Assembly (NCBI RefSeq): GCF_024730785.1 | Contig: NZ_CP102830.1 | Coordinates: forward strand, 2,418,001-2,482,000 | Origin: Pseudomonas sp. LS44 | GTDB taxonomy: Bacteria; Pseudomonadota; Gammaproteobacteria; Pseudomonadales; Pseudomonadaceae | DNA length: 64,000 bases | Direction: 5' to 3' | Part shown: one piece after another, positions 20,518-29,732 of the stretch | Position numbering within the stretch: position 1 is the first letter of the stretch | Layout of the letters: every line of letters begins with the position of its first letter | The notes under the pieces: generated by a model | The model's database searches: none | The model's input: only the letters and a program-made list of their open reading frames with translations | What the model was told of the DNA's origin: nothing | Position numbers and translations under genes: made by a program

Positions 20518-23238
20518 ATGTTCGACCGCCCAGACCTGTTGGCGCGCCTGAGCCTGATCCCCACTGTCGCGGAAGCACCGGCACACCAGGCGTGGCCGGA
20601 CCTCACCGAAACTGGCAATGCCGGCCCCTCTGAACTGCATATCCACCCCACCAAGTTCAGCGTGCCGAGGGCAGTGACCAGCCCTCTCCCTCGCCACGCT
20701 TTGCTGCAGCGCATGAGTGACGCCGACGCGCCCCGCCTCATCCTGATCAGCGCCGCTGCCGGCTTCGGCAAGACCACTTTGCTGCGCCTGTACCGCGAAC
20801 ACTGCCTTGCGCAGGGGCGCCGGGTGCTCTGGCTGAACCTCGACGCGGCCGACAACCAGCCGCGTCGCCTGGCGGCTCACCTGCGCGCAGGCCTTCAGCC
20901 CGGAGAATCGGTGCGCGGAGACGAAACCTCGCTACTCACCTACCTGGGCAGCCTGGACGAACCATTTTCAATCTTGCTGGACGACTTCGAGGCGCTCACT
21001 GCGCCCGCGGCGCTGGACTTCATCCGGCGCTTGCTCGAAGCCCTGCCCGCGTGCGGATCGCTGGTAATTGCCTCCCGAACCACACCGGACATCAGCCTGG
21101 GTCGGCTACGTGCCCAGGGCCAGGTGCTCGAGATTGGCACCGCCGCGTTACGCTTCACCCCCGAGGAGACCGCCACCTACCTCCGCGAGACCTGCGGCCT
21201 GGAGTTGGACGACAGCGAAGTCGCCAGCTTGCAGCACAGCACCGAAGGCTGGATCACCGCCCTCTACCTGGCCACCCTGTCATTACAAGGCCGCAGCGAC
21301 CGGACGGCCTTCATCCACTTGCTCTCCGGGTCCAGCCTAGAGCTGGCCGACTACCTGGCCGAGGACATCCTCGCGAACCAAAGCGAGGAACTGCGCAACT
21401 TCCTGTTGCAGACCAGCATCCTCGACGACTTCTGCGTCCCGCTCTGTGACGAGCTTCTGGGCAGCCATAACAGCCAGGCGCTGATTGACCAACTCGAGCG
21501 CGCCAATCTATTCATCCAGCCGACTGACCCGCAGCGTCACTGGTATCGCTATCACCGGCTGTTCCGCGAGTTCCTGTCTCACGCCCTGGAACGTCAGCTT
21601 CCCGGGCAGGCCGAACACCTCCACAGACGTGCTGCGCAGTGGTATCTGAAGACTGAGCGCCCCTTGGCAGCCATCGAGCAGCACCTGCAGGCGACAGACT
21701 GGGCGGCTGGCGCGGAACTGCTGGACCGCCAGCTCGACGCGCTGGTCGATGCCGGCCGGTTGCGCCTGCTGTTGCGCTGGCTCGAGCGATTGCCTGCGGA
21801 TGTTCTCGATGTCTACCCACGCTTGGTGCTGAGCCACGCCTGGACGCTGCTGCTCGATCGCCGCTATCAGCACGCCATGCGGGTCGTCGAGCGCCACCCG
21901 GCCGGGCCGGAAATCCAGGCCATCCGCTGCCTGTTACTGGCGCTCACCGATCAGCTGGATGCCGCACTTGCCTTGGGTCAAACCCAGATCGAACGCCTAT
22001 CGCCACACGACGGCCTGCAGTACAGCATCGTGGCGACACCGCTGGCCTTCTGTCTGGTCTATGCCGGCCGCTACGACGATGCGCGCCACATTTTGACCGA
22101 GATGGCGCACCAAGGCTCGCAGGGCGGCCGGGCGCTTCTGGGGGGAATCGCGACCTACATTGAAAGTACGCTCGAACTGACCCAGGGGCATTTGCGCGAC
22201 TCTTCCGCTCGACTGGAGGCCGCCCGCCTGACTGAGACTCCCGAGCAGAGCAGCAAGTGGGGGGCAGGCAAACCGACGCTGGATATCTTGCGGGCCGTCG
22301 TGCTTTACGAGGGCGACGAGCTGGTCAAGGCAGGCCACATCCTCGCCGGCATTCCGGCTGACGCACTGGATATCGCCGGATCGGATTCCCTGATCACCCG
22401 CCTGGTGCTTCTGGCACGCATCGCCTTGCAGCTGGGTGACCGCGATGCTTGGCTGCATCACCTGGCCGAGCTGGAACAACTGGGGCGAGGCAGTGGCTCC
22501 ATGCGCATACTCTGCGCGGTCTGGCTGGAGCGTACCCGCGTCGCCACCCTGGAGGATCGTCTGGATATCGCCGCCCAGGCACTCCACTCCGCGGAGCTAT
22601 CCGGCGGCTGGGTACGACCGGATCGATCGACGAACAGTTGCGATACCGACACCCCGTTCATCGCTCGGCAACGCCTGCAGATCGCCCGCGGCCAGTACCG
22701 AGAGGCCGTTACCGCCCTGCGCCCCGCCATCGAAACCGCACTGCAGTATCAGCATTATCGTCGGGCCTTGAAGCTGCGCCTGTTGCTGGCAATGGCACAG
22801 GCCGGAACGGGCCGACGCAAAGACGCCCTGACAACCCTCACCGCGGCGTTGCAGCTGGCCAGCAAGGAGGGGTTTCTGCGGACCTTCCTCGACGAGGGCG
22901 CAGCGCTGGAAAAACTTATGCGCAGTTGGGCAGTCTCCTTCCAGGCCCTGTGCAGCAGCCTGAACATTTCGCCGGCCTTCATCACCGACCTGCTGCACCG
23001 CTACGAAACGCAGCATGGAGCGAAGACGACTCCGCAAGCTGATTTGCAGCTGACCGCTCGCGAGATCGATGTGATCCGTCTACTGGCGGCGGGCAACCGA
23101 AACCGCGCCATCGCCGAACAAATGTGCCTCTCCGAGCACACCGTGAAGAGTCACTTGCGCAGCGTCAGTGGGAAGTTGGGGGCGAAGAGCCGTACCGAAG
23201 TCCTCGCCATCGCTCGGGCCCATGGCCTGCTCGACTGA
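20518..23238 (+). CDS. MalT-like ATP-dependent LuxR-family regulator, 906 aa
   Basis: Second STAND-type activator. The P-loop AAAGFGKTT is at residues 80-88, Walker B is SILLDDFE, and a long alpha-helical sensor follows. A C-terminal LuxR helix-turn-helix (LTAREIDVIRLLAAG ... SEHTVKSHLRSVSGKLGAKSRTE) ends the protein. GGAGAG lies just before the ATG at 20518; the frame is also open to 20398. It diverges from the CoA-transferase gene, the best position for direct control of the eight-gene operon. Its 3' end faces a third regulator with only 12 bases between stops. Confidence 0.88.
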   Translation: MFDRPDLLARLSLIPTVAEAPAHQAWPDLTETGNAGPSELHIHPTKFSVPRAVTSPLPRHALLQRMSDADAPRLILISAAAGFGKTTLLRLYREHCLAQGRRVLWLNLDAADNQPRRLAAHLRAGLQPGESVRGDETSLLTYLGSLDEPFSILLDDFEALTAPAALDFIRRLLEALPACGSLVIASRTTPDISLGRLRAQGQVLEIGTAALRFTPEETATYLRETCGLELDDSEVASLQHSTEGWITALYLATLSLQGRSDRTAFIHLLSGSSLELADYLAEDILANQSEELRNFLLQTSILDDFCVPLCDELLGSHNSQALIDQLERANLFIQPTDPQRHWYRYHRLFREFLSHALERQLPGQAEHLHRRAAQWYLKTERPLAAIEQHLQATDWAAGAELLDRQLDALVDAGRLRLLLRWLERLPADVLDVYPRLVLSHAWTLLLDRRYQHAMRVVERHPAGPEIQAIRCLLLALTDQLDAALALGQTQIERLSPHDGLQYSIVATPLAFCLVYAGRYDDARHILTEMAHQGSQGGRALLGGIATYIESTLELTQGHLRDSSARLEAARLTETPEQSSKWGAGKPTLDILRAVVLYEGDELVKAGHILAGIPADALDIAGSDSLITRLVLLARIALQLGDRDAWLHHLAELEQLGRGSGSMRILCAVWLERTRVATLEDRLDIAAQALHSAELSGGWVRPDRSTNSCDTDTPFIARQRLQIARGQYREAVTALRPAIETALQYQHYRRALKLRLLLAMAQAGTGRRKDALTTLTAALQLASKEGFLRTFLDEGAALEKLMRSWAVSFQALCSSLNISPAFITDLLHRYETQHGAKTTPQADLQLTAREIDVIRLLAAGNRNRAIAEQMCLSEHTVKSHLRSVSGKLGAKSRTEVLAIARAHGLLD

Positions 23239-23250
23239 AATCATCTGCGG

Positions 23251-25767
23251 TCAGGCCAGCATGCCCATCGACTTCGCCCGCATCACGGCCTGGGTCCGCC
23301 GCTTGACGCCGAGTTTGTGGTTGATGCTCACGGCGTGTGCCTTGACCGTGCTTAGAGAAATGAAAAGCCGATCACTTATTTCCTGATTGGACAGGCCCTG
23401 GGCCACCAACTCCAGAACGGAAAACTCGCGCGACGTGAGCCCATCGCCACCCTGTTGCCGATTCGCGAGAGGCGAAACGCCCCGCTGAGAATGTCGCCCA
23501 TACAACAGGCTCGTGTTGACCAGCGGCCGCGACGACTGGCCAGCAGGCGCGTCCGGTTCACTGCCCAGCTCCTGCTCCACCCGCGCCAGGGCGACTCGAG
23601 CTTCGGCGCTCAGTCCGCGAAAGCACAGCTGCTCGCAGTCCGCGAGCAACCTGCGCAAACGCTCCATCGCGGCCTGCCCTTGCCCAGTGCCCCACTCCGC
23701 CAACGCCAGCAGCAGCTGGAAGCGCTGCGGTAGCGACGGGGAATGCAGCGGCGGCAAGCGCCGGGAAGTGCCCAGTAGCGCGGCCTCAGCGGCGAGTGCC
23801 AGCGGCAGCATACGTTCCCAAGCGCCCTGGCGAGCCAGCAATCGCAGCTGCTGATAGTCGAGCAGCAATTGGTAGCAGCCCTCCTCCACTCGCCCGCATT
23901 GCATATGCCGCTCCGCCCGACAGAGCTGGAAGCGGGCCTGATCAAAATCGTTACGGCAGGCCGCCACTTCCGCCAATCCTACCCACGCATGCAAAGCATA
24001 GGGATCGGCGCTCGCCAGGGCATTTTCCAGCCCCGCCTTCAACGCTTTTTCGCAGGCATCCAGATCACCGCGCAACAAATACAGCTCGCCTTCCAGCATC
24101 TGCAGCCGCCCTAACAGCAGACTGTGGTGGGTGTTGTCGGCGCTGATCAGGTCGAAACACTCACCGAGCATCAACCCGGCCAGTTCCAGTTCATCAGCGA
24201 GAATCAGCTGGCGAATCCGGTCGGCATTGATCAACACCTCGCTGGCGAGGCAGCCCTGGCGCCGCGCCAGCGTCAGCGACGCCTGTTGCCAGCGGTGGGC
24301 CTGCTCGGGCTCGCCTTCTGCCATCGCCACCCGGGAGAGGGTCGAATAGCAGAGGAATGACGATTGCCAGTCGCGCATTTCGAGGTGCTGCAAGGCCGCC
24401 GCGCAATGTTCGCGGGCTCCCGCAGCGTCGCCTCGCAGCCCCTGGAGGGTGCCTTGCAGCGCTTGCCAGTTGGCCATCATGCGTACGTTCACCTGCACCC
24501 TGGGCTGCGGATACAGGCTGGACAGCCGCGTGATGCACGCATGCGCCTCATCCAGACGCCAAGTGCTGAGCAGCGCCCGGGCATTCATATAGATCAGGCT
24601 CGGCGTGCTCTCCAGCAGTTGCAAAGACAGATGCGAACGCCACTCCAACCAGGTACGCAGATTGCGCGCAACATACATCCAGTCCAGCTTCAGGCGTTCC
24701 ATGTAGCAGGCTGCCATCTCCATCTGGCCAGCCGACAAGGCCAGCTCAATGGCCTCGTCGATGAAGCCATCGGCATAGAGCAGGCGACAGGCATCCAATC
24801 GCAAGCGATTCAACTCGGCCGCTCCAAGCTCTTGGCGCAATGCCGTGGAGACGACCGGCAGCATGCCGTACCAAGAGTCATCCGGTCCCTCTAGGGGCAG
24901 GAAGAATGATTGCGTCTGCAACAAGCCCTGGAAAAGATCGCCCGCGCCCAAGTCGGGCCAGAGCTGGTCGCACAAACTGGCCGAGATCCGCGGCAAGTAG
25001 GCCATTCTGCTCAGCAACCGACACTCGTCCGGGGACAGACTCGCGAGCACTTCGTCACCAAGGTAGGCACGCACCCAAGCGGTTCCGGTGCGGTCGTGGC
25101 ACCCGGGCACGCTCAGCAATAGACGCACTCCCGCACACCAGCCACGCGTCGAGCTCCAGAGGCTTATGCGGGAGGACGGGGAGATATCGGGCTCAAAGAG
25201 CTCGACCACCGCCTCGAACTCTTCGCGGCTGAACGCCAGCAGCGCTGCGTCCAGCTCAATCAGTTCGCCATCCGCCAGCAAACGCCCTAGCCGCCACGCC
25301 GGACGCCGGCGACAGCTTACCCATAGCTGAACCGGCGCTGCAGAGTGCAGTAGCTGGTCAAGCCAGTCGTCGAGCCCGGCGCAACGCTCGGTCGGAAAAT
25401 CGTCGAGGATCAGCCAGAGGTCACTGGCCCGCCCCAAGTACTCCAGCAACGCCTGGGGGGCTCGGCACTGTGCGGCCTCGGCACCGAGTCGAGTCGACAG
25501 CTGCATGCAGAACTGCTCCAGCGTCAGAGGCCGGCCGGCCATATCAAGCCAGACATGCCGCGCTCCCCCCGCCCGCCGAGACAAACAGGCATTGAGCAGC
25601 GCCGTCTTGCCGTAGCCAGCCGGAGCGCATAGCAAGCGCAGCCGCCGAGGACGCGTGAGCAGTTCACTGGTGAGCCGTTCCCGAGGCAGATAGGCGAAGG
25701 GCTGGCGCGGCGGTTCCTCGTCCACGCCCTGCGCGCTTTGGATCGTCGTTACCAGACACCGCGTCAT
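23251..25767 (-). CDS. MalT-like ATP-dependent LuxR-family regulator, 838 aa
   Basis: Third large activator of the same class. The P-loop is APAGYGKTAL at about residues 48-57, the Walker-B-like strand is LWLILDDFP, and the middle is leucine-rich tetratricopeptide-like helices. The C-terminal LuxR domain reads LTSREFSVLELVAQGLSNQEISDRL. The ATG at 25767 has GGAGGG just upstream; the preceding GTG is an alternative. It diverges from the DUF1302/DUF1329 pair, so it is the candidate activator of those envelope genes. Confidence 0.87.
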   Translation of the reverse strand: MTRCLVTTIQSAQGVDEEPPRQPFAYLPRERLTSELLTRPRRLRLLCAPAGYGKTALLNACLSRRAGGARHVWLDMAGRPLTLEQFCMQLSTRLGAEAAQCRAPQALLEYLGRASDLWLILDDFPTERCAGLDDWLDQLLHSAAPVQLWVSCRRRPAWRLGRLLADGELIELDAALLAFSREEFEAVVELFEPDISPSSRISLWSSTRGWCAGVRLLLSVPGCHDRTGTAWVRAYLGDEVLASLSPDECRLLSRMAYLPRISASLCDQLWPDLGAGDLFQGLLQTQSFFLPLEGPDDSWYGMLPVVSTALRQELGAAELNRLRLDACRLLYADGFIDEAIELALSAGQMEMAACYMERLKLDWMYVARNLRTWLEWRSHLSLQLLESTPSLIYMNARALLSTWRLDEAHACITRLSSLYPQPRVQVNVRMMANWQALQGTLQGLRGDAAGAREHCAAALQHLEMRDWQSSFLCYSTLSRVAMAEGEPEQAHRWQQASLTLARRQGCLASEVLINADRIRQLILADELELAGLMLGECFDLISADNTHHSLLLGRLQMLEGELYLLRGDLDACEKALKAGLENALASADPYALHAWVGLAEVAACRNDFDQARFQLCRAERHMQCGRVEEGCYQLLLDYQQLRLLARQGAWERMLPLALAAEAALLGTSRRLPPLHSPSLPQRFQLLLALAEWGTGQGQAAMERLRRLLADCEQLCFRGLSAEARVALARVEQELGSEPDAPAGQSSRPLVNTSLLYGRHSQRGVSPLANRQQGGDGLTSREFSVLELVAQGLSNQEISDRLFISLSTVKAHAVSINHKLGVKRRTQAVMRAKSMGMLA

Positions 25768-26099
25768 CACACCCTCCCAGCCTCAAGTGGTCGCCACAAG
25801 GACAAGTGCAGCAATTATTCGTGCGTAAGGGTGCTTTCCCTATCCTTCGTTCGAGGTAAAAACGCGCCTAAAAACGCTCGAAACCCGCCTGCCAGGCGGC
25901 TGCGGGAGGCTGTTACCTTCGGCAACACCGCGTCCCCCTATGTCTGCCAATGTCGCTCTGAGGCGCTGCCAAACGAGGTGGAATCAAGGTCGAAATTGAG
26001 CTTTCGGACAATGCGCGAAATGACTGATCGGACAATTCAGTCTTTTCAGGCGGCTGCCTAGGATGGCTGCTCCATCTGATCCATACACTGGAGCGCCGC
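25768..26099. promoter_or_regulatory. divergent regulatory region
   Basis: The 332 bases between the third regulator (leftward) and the DUF1302 gene (rightward) carry both promoters. The part next to the regulator is AT-richer than the surroundings. The part next to DUF1302 contains a spaced direct repeat that is listed separately. Confidence 0.5.
26004..26036 (+). promoter_or_regulatory. direct repeat TCGGACAAT x2, candidate activator site
   Basis: TCGGACAAT occurs at 26004-26012 and again at 26028-26036, 24 bases apart. Each copy is preceded by GAAAT about 11-13 bases earlier, giving an imperfect 20-base direct repeat. Its location 64-96 bases before the DUF1302 start suits a MalT/LuxR-type activator, which often binds direct repeats. 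Assignment to the neighbouring regulator is inference. Confidence 0.4.
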
Positions 26100-28010
26100 A
26101 TGACAAGAACAACAAAGCGCGGGGCCTTTCAGCCGCATCTGCTGGCTGCAGCCGTCGCCTTGGGCGTGAGTGCACAGGCTCACGCCATTAACTTCAATAT
26201 CGGGGAAATCGAGGGGCAATTCGACTCATCGCTGTCCGTGGGCGCCAGCTGGGCGGTGCGTGGCGGCGATCCGGACTTCATCTCCAACTTCAACTCGCAA
26301 GGGGTGCGTGGCAACTCCTCCGCTCGCACGGTCGACGACAACCGCCTGAACTTCAAGAAGGGCGAGACCTTCTCGAAGATCTTCAAGGGCGTGCACGACC
26401 TCGAGCTGAAGTACGGCGATTCCGGCGTCTTCGTGCGCGGCAAGTACTGGTACGACTTCGAGCTGAAGGACGAACACCGCCTGTTCTACGACATCGACGA
26501 CAGCGGCCGCGACGACTTAGCCAAGTCCTCCGGCGCCGAGTTCCTCGATGCCTTCGTTTACCACAACTACAACCTCGGCGACCTGCCGGGCAACGTGCGC
26601 CTGGGCAAGCAGGTAGTGAGCTGGGGCGAGAGCACCTTCATTGGCAACAGCATCAACTCAATCAACCCGATCGACGTCGCCGCCCTGCGCCGCCCCGGCG
26701 CCGAGGTCAAGGAAGGCCTGATCCCGGTCAATATGCTCTATGTCTCCCAAGGGCTGACCGAAAACCTCAACGCCGAGGCCTTCTACCAGCTGGAGTGGGA
26801 CAACAGCGTGGTCGACAACTGCGGCACCTTCTTCGGCAACGATGGCGTGCCGAAGGGCTGCAACGATCGCCTGGTTGTGACCGGTCTCGACCTGGCCCCT
26901 GGTGTCTCGCAATCGGGCAATCCGGCAGTCAGTTCCGCCACCTTGGCGGGCGGCATTCGCGCCGGCACTCAAGACGCGTACATCCCCCGCCTCGAAGACA
27001 ACGAACCGGGTGATAGCGGGCAATGGGGCTTGGCCTTGCGCTGGTTCGCGCCGGAACTGCACGACACCGAGTTCGGCGCCTATGCGATGAACTACCACAG
27101 CCGCAGCCCGTTCCTGAGCCTGAAGCGGACTACGGTAAACAACTTTATCGCCGGAGCAACGACAGCCGCATCCCTCAACGCCATCGATCGGATCCGTGGA
27201 GCGAGTTACTTCATCGACTACCCGGAAGATATCCGCCTGTATGGCGTTAGCTTCCAGACCAACGTCGGCGGCACTTCGCTGGGCGGCGAAGTCAGCTACC
27301 GGCCGAACATGCCGCTGCAGATCAATACCCCCGACCTCAACCTGGCGGCACTGAACCAGCAAGTGGCCGGGGTGGCCATGTCGCCGGTCATCACCACCGG
27401 TCATGCGCAGAATGCGCCGGGCGCCAATATCGCCGGCTACGAGCGCATGCCGGTGCTGCAGGCGCAGATGACCGCCACCCAGTTCATCGACCAGGTGATG
27501 GGCGCGAGCCGCCTGACCTTAGTCGGCGAGGTCGGCTACAACCGCATCAACGGTTTGGGCAAGAGCGACGGCACCGACCTGCGCTTCGGCCGCAGCCCGA
27601 GTTTTGGTGGGGGCCAGTTCCCCGGTATCAACAATGCGGTATGCCTGGGGTCTCCCGGTCAGGTGCCCGGTCAGCCCAATGGCGTAACCCGGCCCAGCAA
27701 CCCGCAGCAGGAATGCAACGACGACGGCTTCTACACCACCGACTCCTGGGGCTACCGCGCCCGCGCCCGCCTGGATTACCAGAACGTCTTCGCCGGTATC
27801 AACCTGGCGCCGAACCTGGCCTGGTCGCATGACGTAGAAGGCTATGGGCCGAACTTCGAAGAAGGCACCAAGGCGGTCAGTGTCGGCCTGGATGCCGACT
27901 TCAAGAACACGTACACCGCCAGCCTGAGCTACACGGACTTCTTCGGCGGTGACTTCAACACCAACACCGATCGCGACTTCGTCGCGCTCAGCTTCGGCGT
28001 GAACTTCTGA
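26100..28010 (+). CDS. DUF1302 family outer-membrane protein, 636 aa
   Basis: Signal peptide (basic start, hydrophobic LLAAAVALGVSA, cleavage near AQAHA), then a beta-rich protein beginning INFNIGEIEGQFDSSLSVGASW, the typical DUF1302 start. It has many alternating aromatic strands and a C-terminal Phe (SFGVNF), as expected for an outer-membrane barrel. The family's function is unproven, but it is repeatedly found with DUF1329 and with degradation genes for hydrophobic compounds. The DUF1329 gene follows 26 bases downstream. Confidence 0.9.
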   Translation: MTRTTKRGAFQPHLLAAAVALGVSAQAHAINFNIGEIEGQFDSSLSVGASWAVRGGDPDFISNFNSQGVRGNSSARTVDDNRLNFKKGETFSKIFKGVHDLELKYGDSGVFVRGKYWYDFELKDEHRLFYDIDDSGRDDLAKSSGAEFLDAFVYHNYNLGDLPGNVRLGKQVVSWGESTFIGNSINSINPIDVAALRRPGAEVKEGLIPVNMLYVSQGLTENLNAEAFYQLEWDNSVVDNCGTFFGNDGVPKGCNDRLVVTGLDLAPGVSQSGNPAVSSATLAGGIRAGTQDAYIPRLEDNEPGDSGQWGLALRWFAPELHDTEFGAYAMNYHSRSPFLSLKRTTVNNFIAGATTAASLNAIDRIRGASYFIDYPEDIRLYGVSFQTNVGGTSLGGEVSYRPNMPLQINTPDLNLAALNQQVAGVAMSPVITTGHAQNAPGANIAGYERMPVLQAQMTATQFIDQVMGASRLTLVGEVGYNRINGLGKSDGTDLRFGRSPSFGGGQFPGINNAVCLGSPGQVPGQPNGVTRPSNPQQECNDDGFYTTDSWGYRARARLDYQNVFAGINLAPNLAWSHDVEGYGPNFEEGTKAVSVGLDADFKNTYTASLSYTDFFGGDFNTNTDRDFVALSFGVNF

Positions 28011-28036
28011 TCGGCGCGTGCAAGAGGAAACACAAC

Positions 28037-29404
28037 ATGAAAACAACAATGATGAAAATGGGTGTCTTGGCGCTGAGCCTACTGGCCTCCAGCGTGATGG
28101 CCGCCGTCTCTCAGCAGGAAGCCGACAAGTTGGGCACCACCCTGACCCCGGTAGGCGCGCAGAAGGAAGGCAACGCCGACGGCAGCATCCCAGCCTGGGA
28201 CGGCGGCCTGAAACCCGGCGCGGCGCCGGTGGACAGCAATGGCTTCCTCGGCGATCCGTTCGCCGGCGAGCAGCCGCTGTTCACCATCACCGCAGCGAAC
28301 GCCGAGCAGTACAAGGACAAGCTGACCCCAGGGCAACTGGCGATGTTCAAACGCTACGGCGCCAGCTACAAGATTCCGGTGTACAAAACCCACCGCACCG
28401 CCAGCATGCCGCAGGCCGTCTACGATGCCGTGAAGAAGGGTGCGGTGAGCACCGAGCTGACCGATGGCGGCAACGGCCTGGCCAACTTCACCGAAACCCG
28501 CTACACCCCCTTCCCAATTCCAAAAAGCGGCGTCGAGGTGTACTGGAACCATACCAACCGCTACCGCGGCGGCAACACCACTCGCCATGCAGCCCAGGTC
28601 GCGCCGCAGACCGATGGCTCTTACGCTCTCGTCGAATATGGCGACGAGCTGAGCTATCCCCAGCTCATGGATGGAATCAACCCTAACCAGGCCAGCAACC
28701 TCCTATACGTCTACAAGCAGAGCATCACCGCCCCTGCCCGCCTGGCCGGCAACGTCACGCTGGTCCACGAGACCATTGACCAGGTCAAGGAGCCGCGCAT
28801 GGCCTGGATCTACAATGCTGGCCAGCGCCGCGTCCGGCGCGCCCCCCAGGTGGCCTACGACGGCCCAGGCTCAGGCTCCGACGGCATGCGCACCGCCGAC
28901 AACACCGACCTCATGAACGGCGCTCCGGACCGCTACGACTGGAAGCTGGTCGGCAAGACAGAGCGGTACATCCCGTACAACAACTACCAGCTGGCGTCGC
29001 CCAAGCATAAGTACGCCGAGATCATCAAACCCGGCCACATCAACCAGGATCTGACCCGCTACGAACTGCACCGCGTCTGGCATGTCGTTGCCACTCTGAA
29101 GGAGGGTGAGCGACACATCTACGCCAAGCGCGACATGTACTTCGACGAAGACACCTGGCAGTTGGCCGAGGCCGACCACTACGACGGTCGCGGTCAGCTC
29201 TGGAGGGTCGGTGAGGGGTATGCCGTCAACGACTACCAGCACCAGACGCCGCTGAACTCCATGATCGGCATCTATGACCTGATCTCCGGCCGCTACAACG
29301 TCATCGGCATGACCAACGAATCGAAGAAAGCCACTCAATTCGTTGACCGCACCCGGATGAACGATTACACCCCGGCCGCCTTGCGCAACGCGGGCATTCG
29401 CTAA
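28037..29404 (+). CDS. DUF1329 family exported protein, 455 aa
   Basis: Short signal peptide (MKTTMMKMGVLALSLLASSVMAA), then the DUF1329 hallmark region TTLTPVGAQKEGNADGSIPAWDGGL and the later WIYNAGQRRVRRAPQV and ELHRVWHVVATL blocks. DUF1329 proteins resemble outer-membrane lipoprotein-sorting folds and are encoded with DUF1302 partners; together they may move a hydrophobic substrate across the envelope. No lipobox is visible. The gene ends at a strong terminator. Confidence 0.9.
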   Translation: MKTTMMKMGVLALSLLASSVMAAVSQQEADKLGTTLTPVGAQKEGNADGSIPAWDGGLKPGAAPVDSNGFLGDPFAGEQPLFTITAANAEQYKDKLTPGQLAMFKRYGASYKIPVYKTHRTASMPQAVYDAVKKGAVSTELTDGGNGLANFTETRYTPFPIPKSGVEVYWNHTNRYRGGNTTRHAAQVAPQTDGSYALVEYGDELSYPQLMDGINPNQASNLLYVYKQSITAPARLAGNVTLVHETIDQVKEPRMAWIYNAGQRRVRRAPQVAYDGPGSGSDGMRTADNTDLMNGAPDRYDWKLVGKTERYIPYNNYQLASPKHKYAEIIKPGHINQDLTRYELHRVWHVVATLKEGERHIYAKRDMYFDEDTWQLAEADHYDGRGQLWRVGEGYAVNDYQHQTPLNSMIGIYDLISGRYNVIGMTNESKKATQFVDRTRMNDYTPAALRNAGIR

Positions 29405-29433
29405 ACCACTCCCCCTCGCTCCGGCGAGACGCA

Positions 29434-29470
29434 CAAGAGCCCGGCCTGAAAAGGTCGGGCTCTTGTCGTT
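29434..29470 (+). terminator. intrinsic terminator after the DUF1329 gene
   Basis: CAAGAGCCCGGCC (29434-29446) pairs with GGTCGGGCTCTTG (29453-29465) around TGAAAA, followed by TCGTT. The stem is 13 bp with one G-T pair, 30 bases after the stop codon. Confidence 0.85.
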
Positions 29471-29732
29471 ATGGATGCCTGCAACGGCAAAGGTATTTAG
29501 GCAATTGGCAAGCGTTGAGATCGTTTGCGAAAGGCTAAAAACGGCCAATAGCTGCCGGATGGCAAGGAGCACACGCGCTGTAGATTCGAGCTGCGGCACC
29601 ATCAACGCGGTAGTAAAGCCGAATCTGTTAACTCATCAGCCGCCGTCGCAGACTGCATAAGAGGTAGTGCTCTTCTCGCTTTTCAAAGCAGGTCTCGCCG
29701 TCTCTCGGATAACCCCCCACGGGGGGCATCAG

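Noticed and set aside
29705..29726. CCCCCC-AC-GGGGGG near the end of the SIR2 gene as a terminator
   Set aside because: The two-base loop is too short for a good hairpin and there is no T-run on the relevant side.
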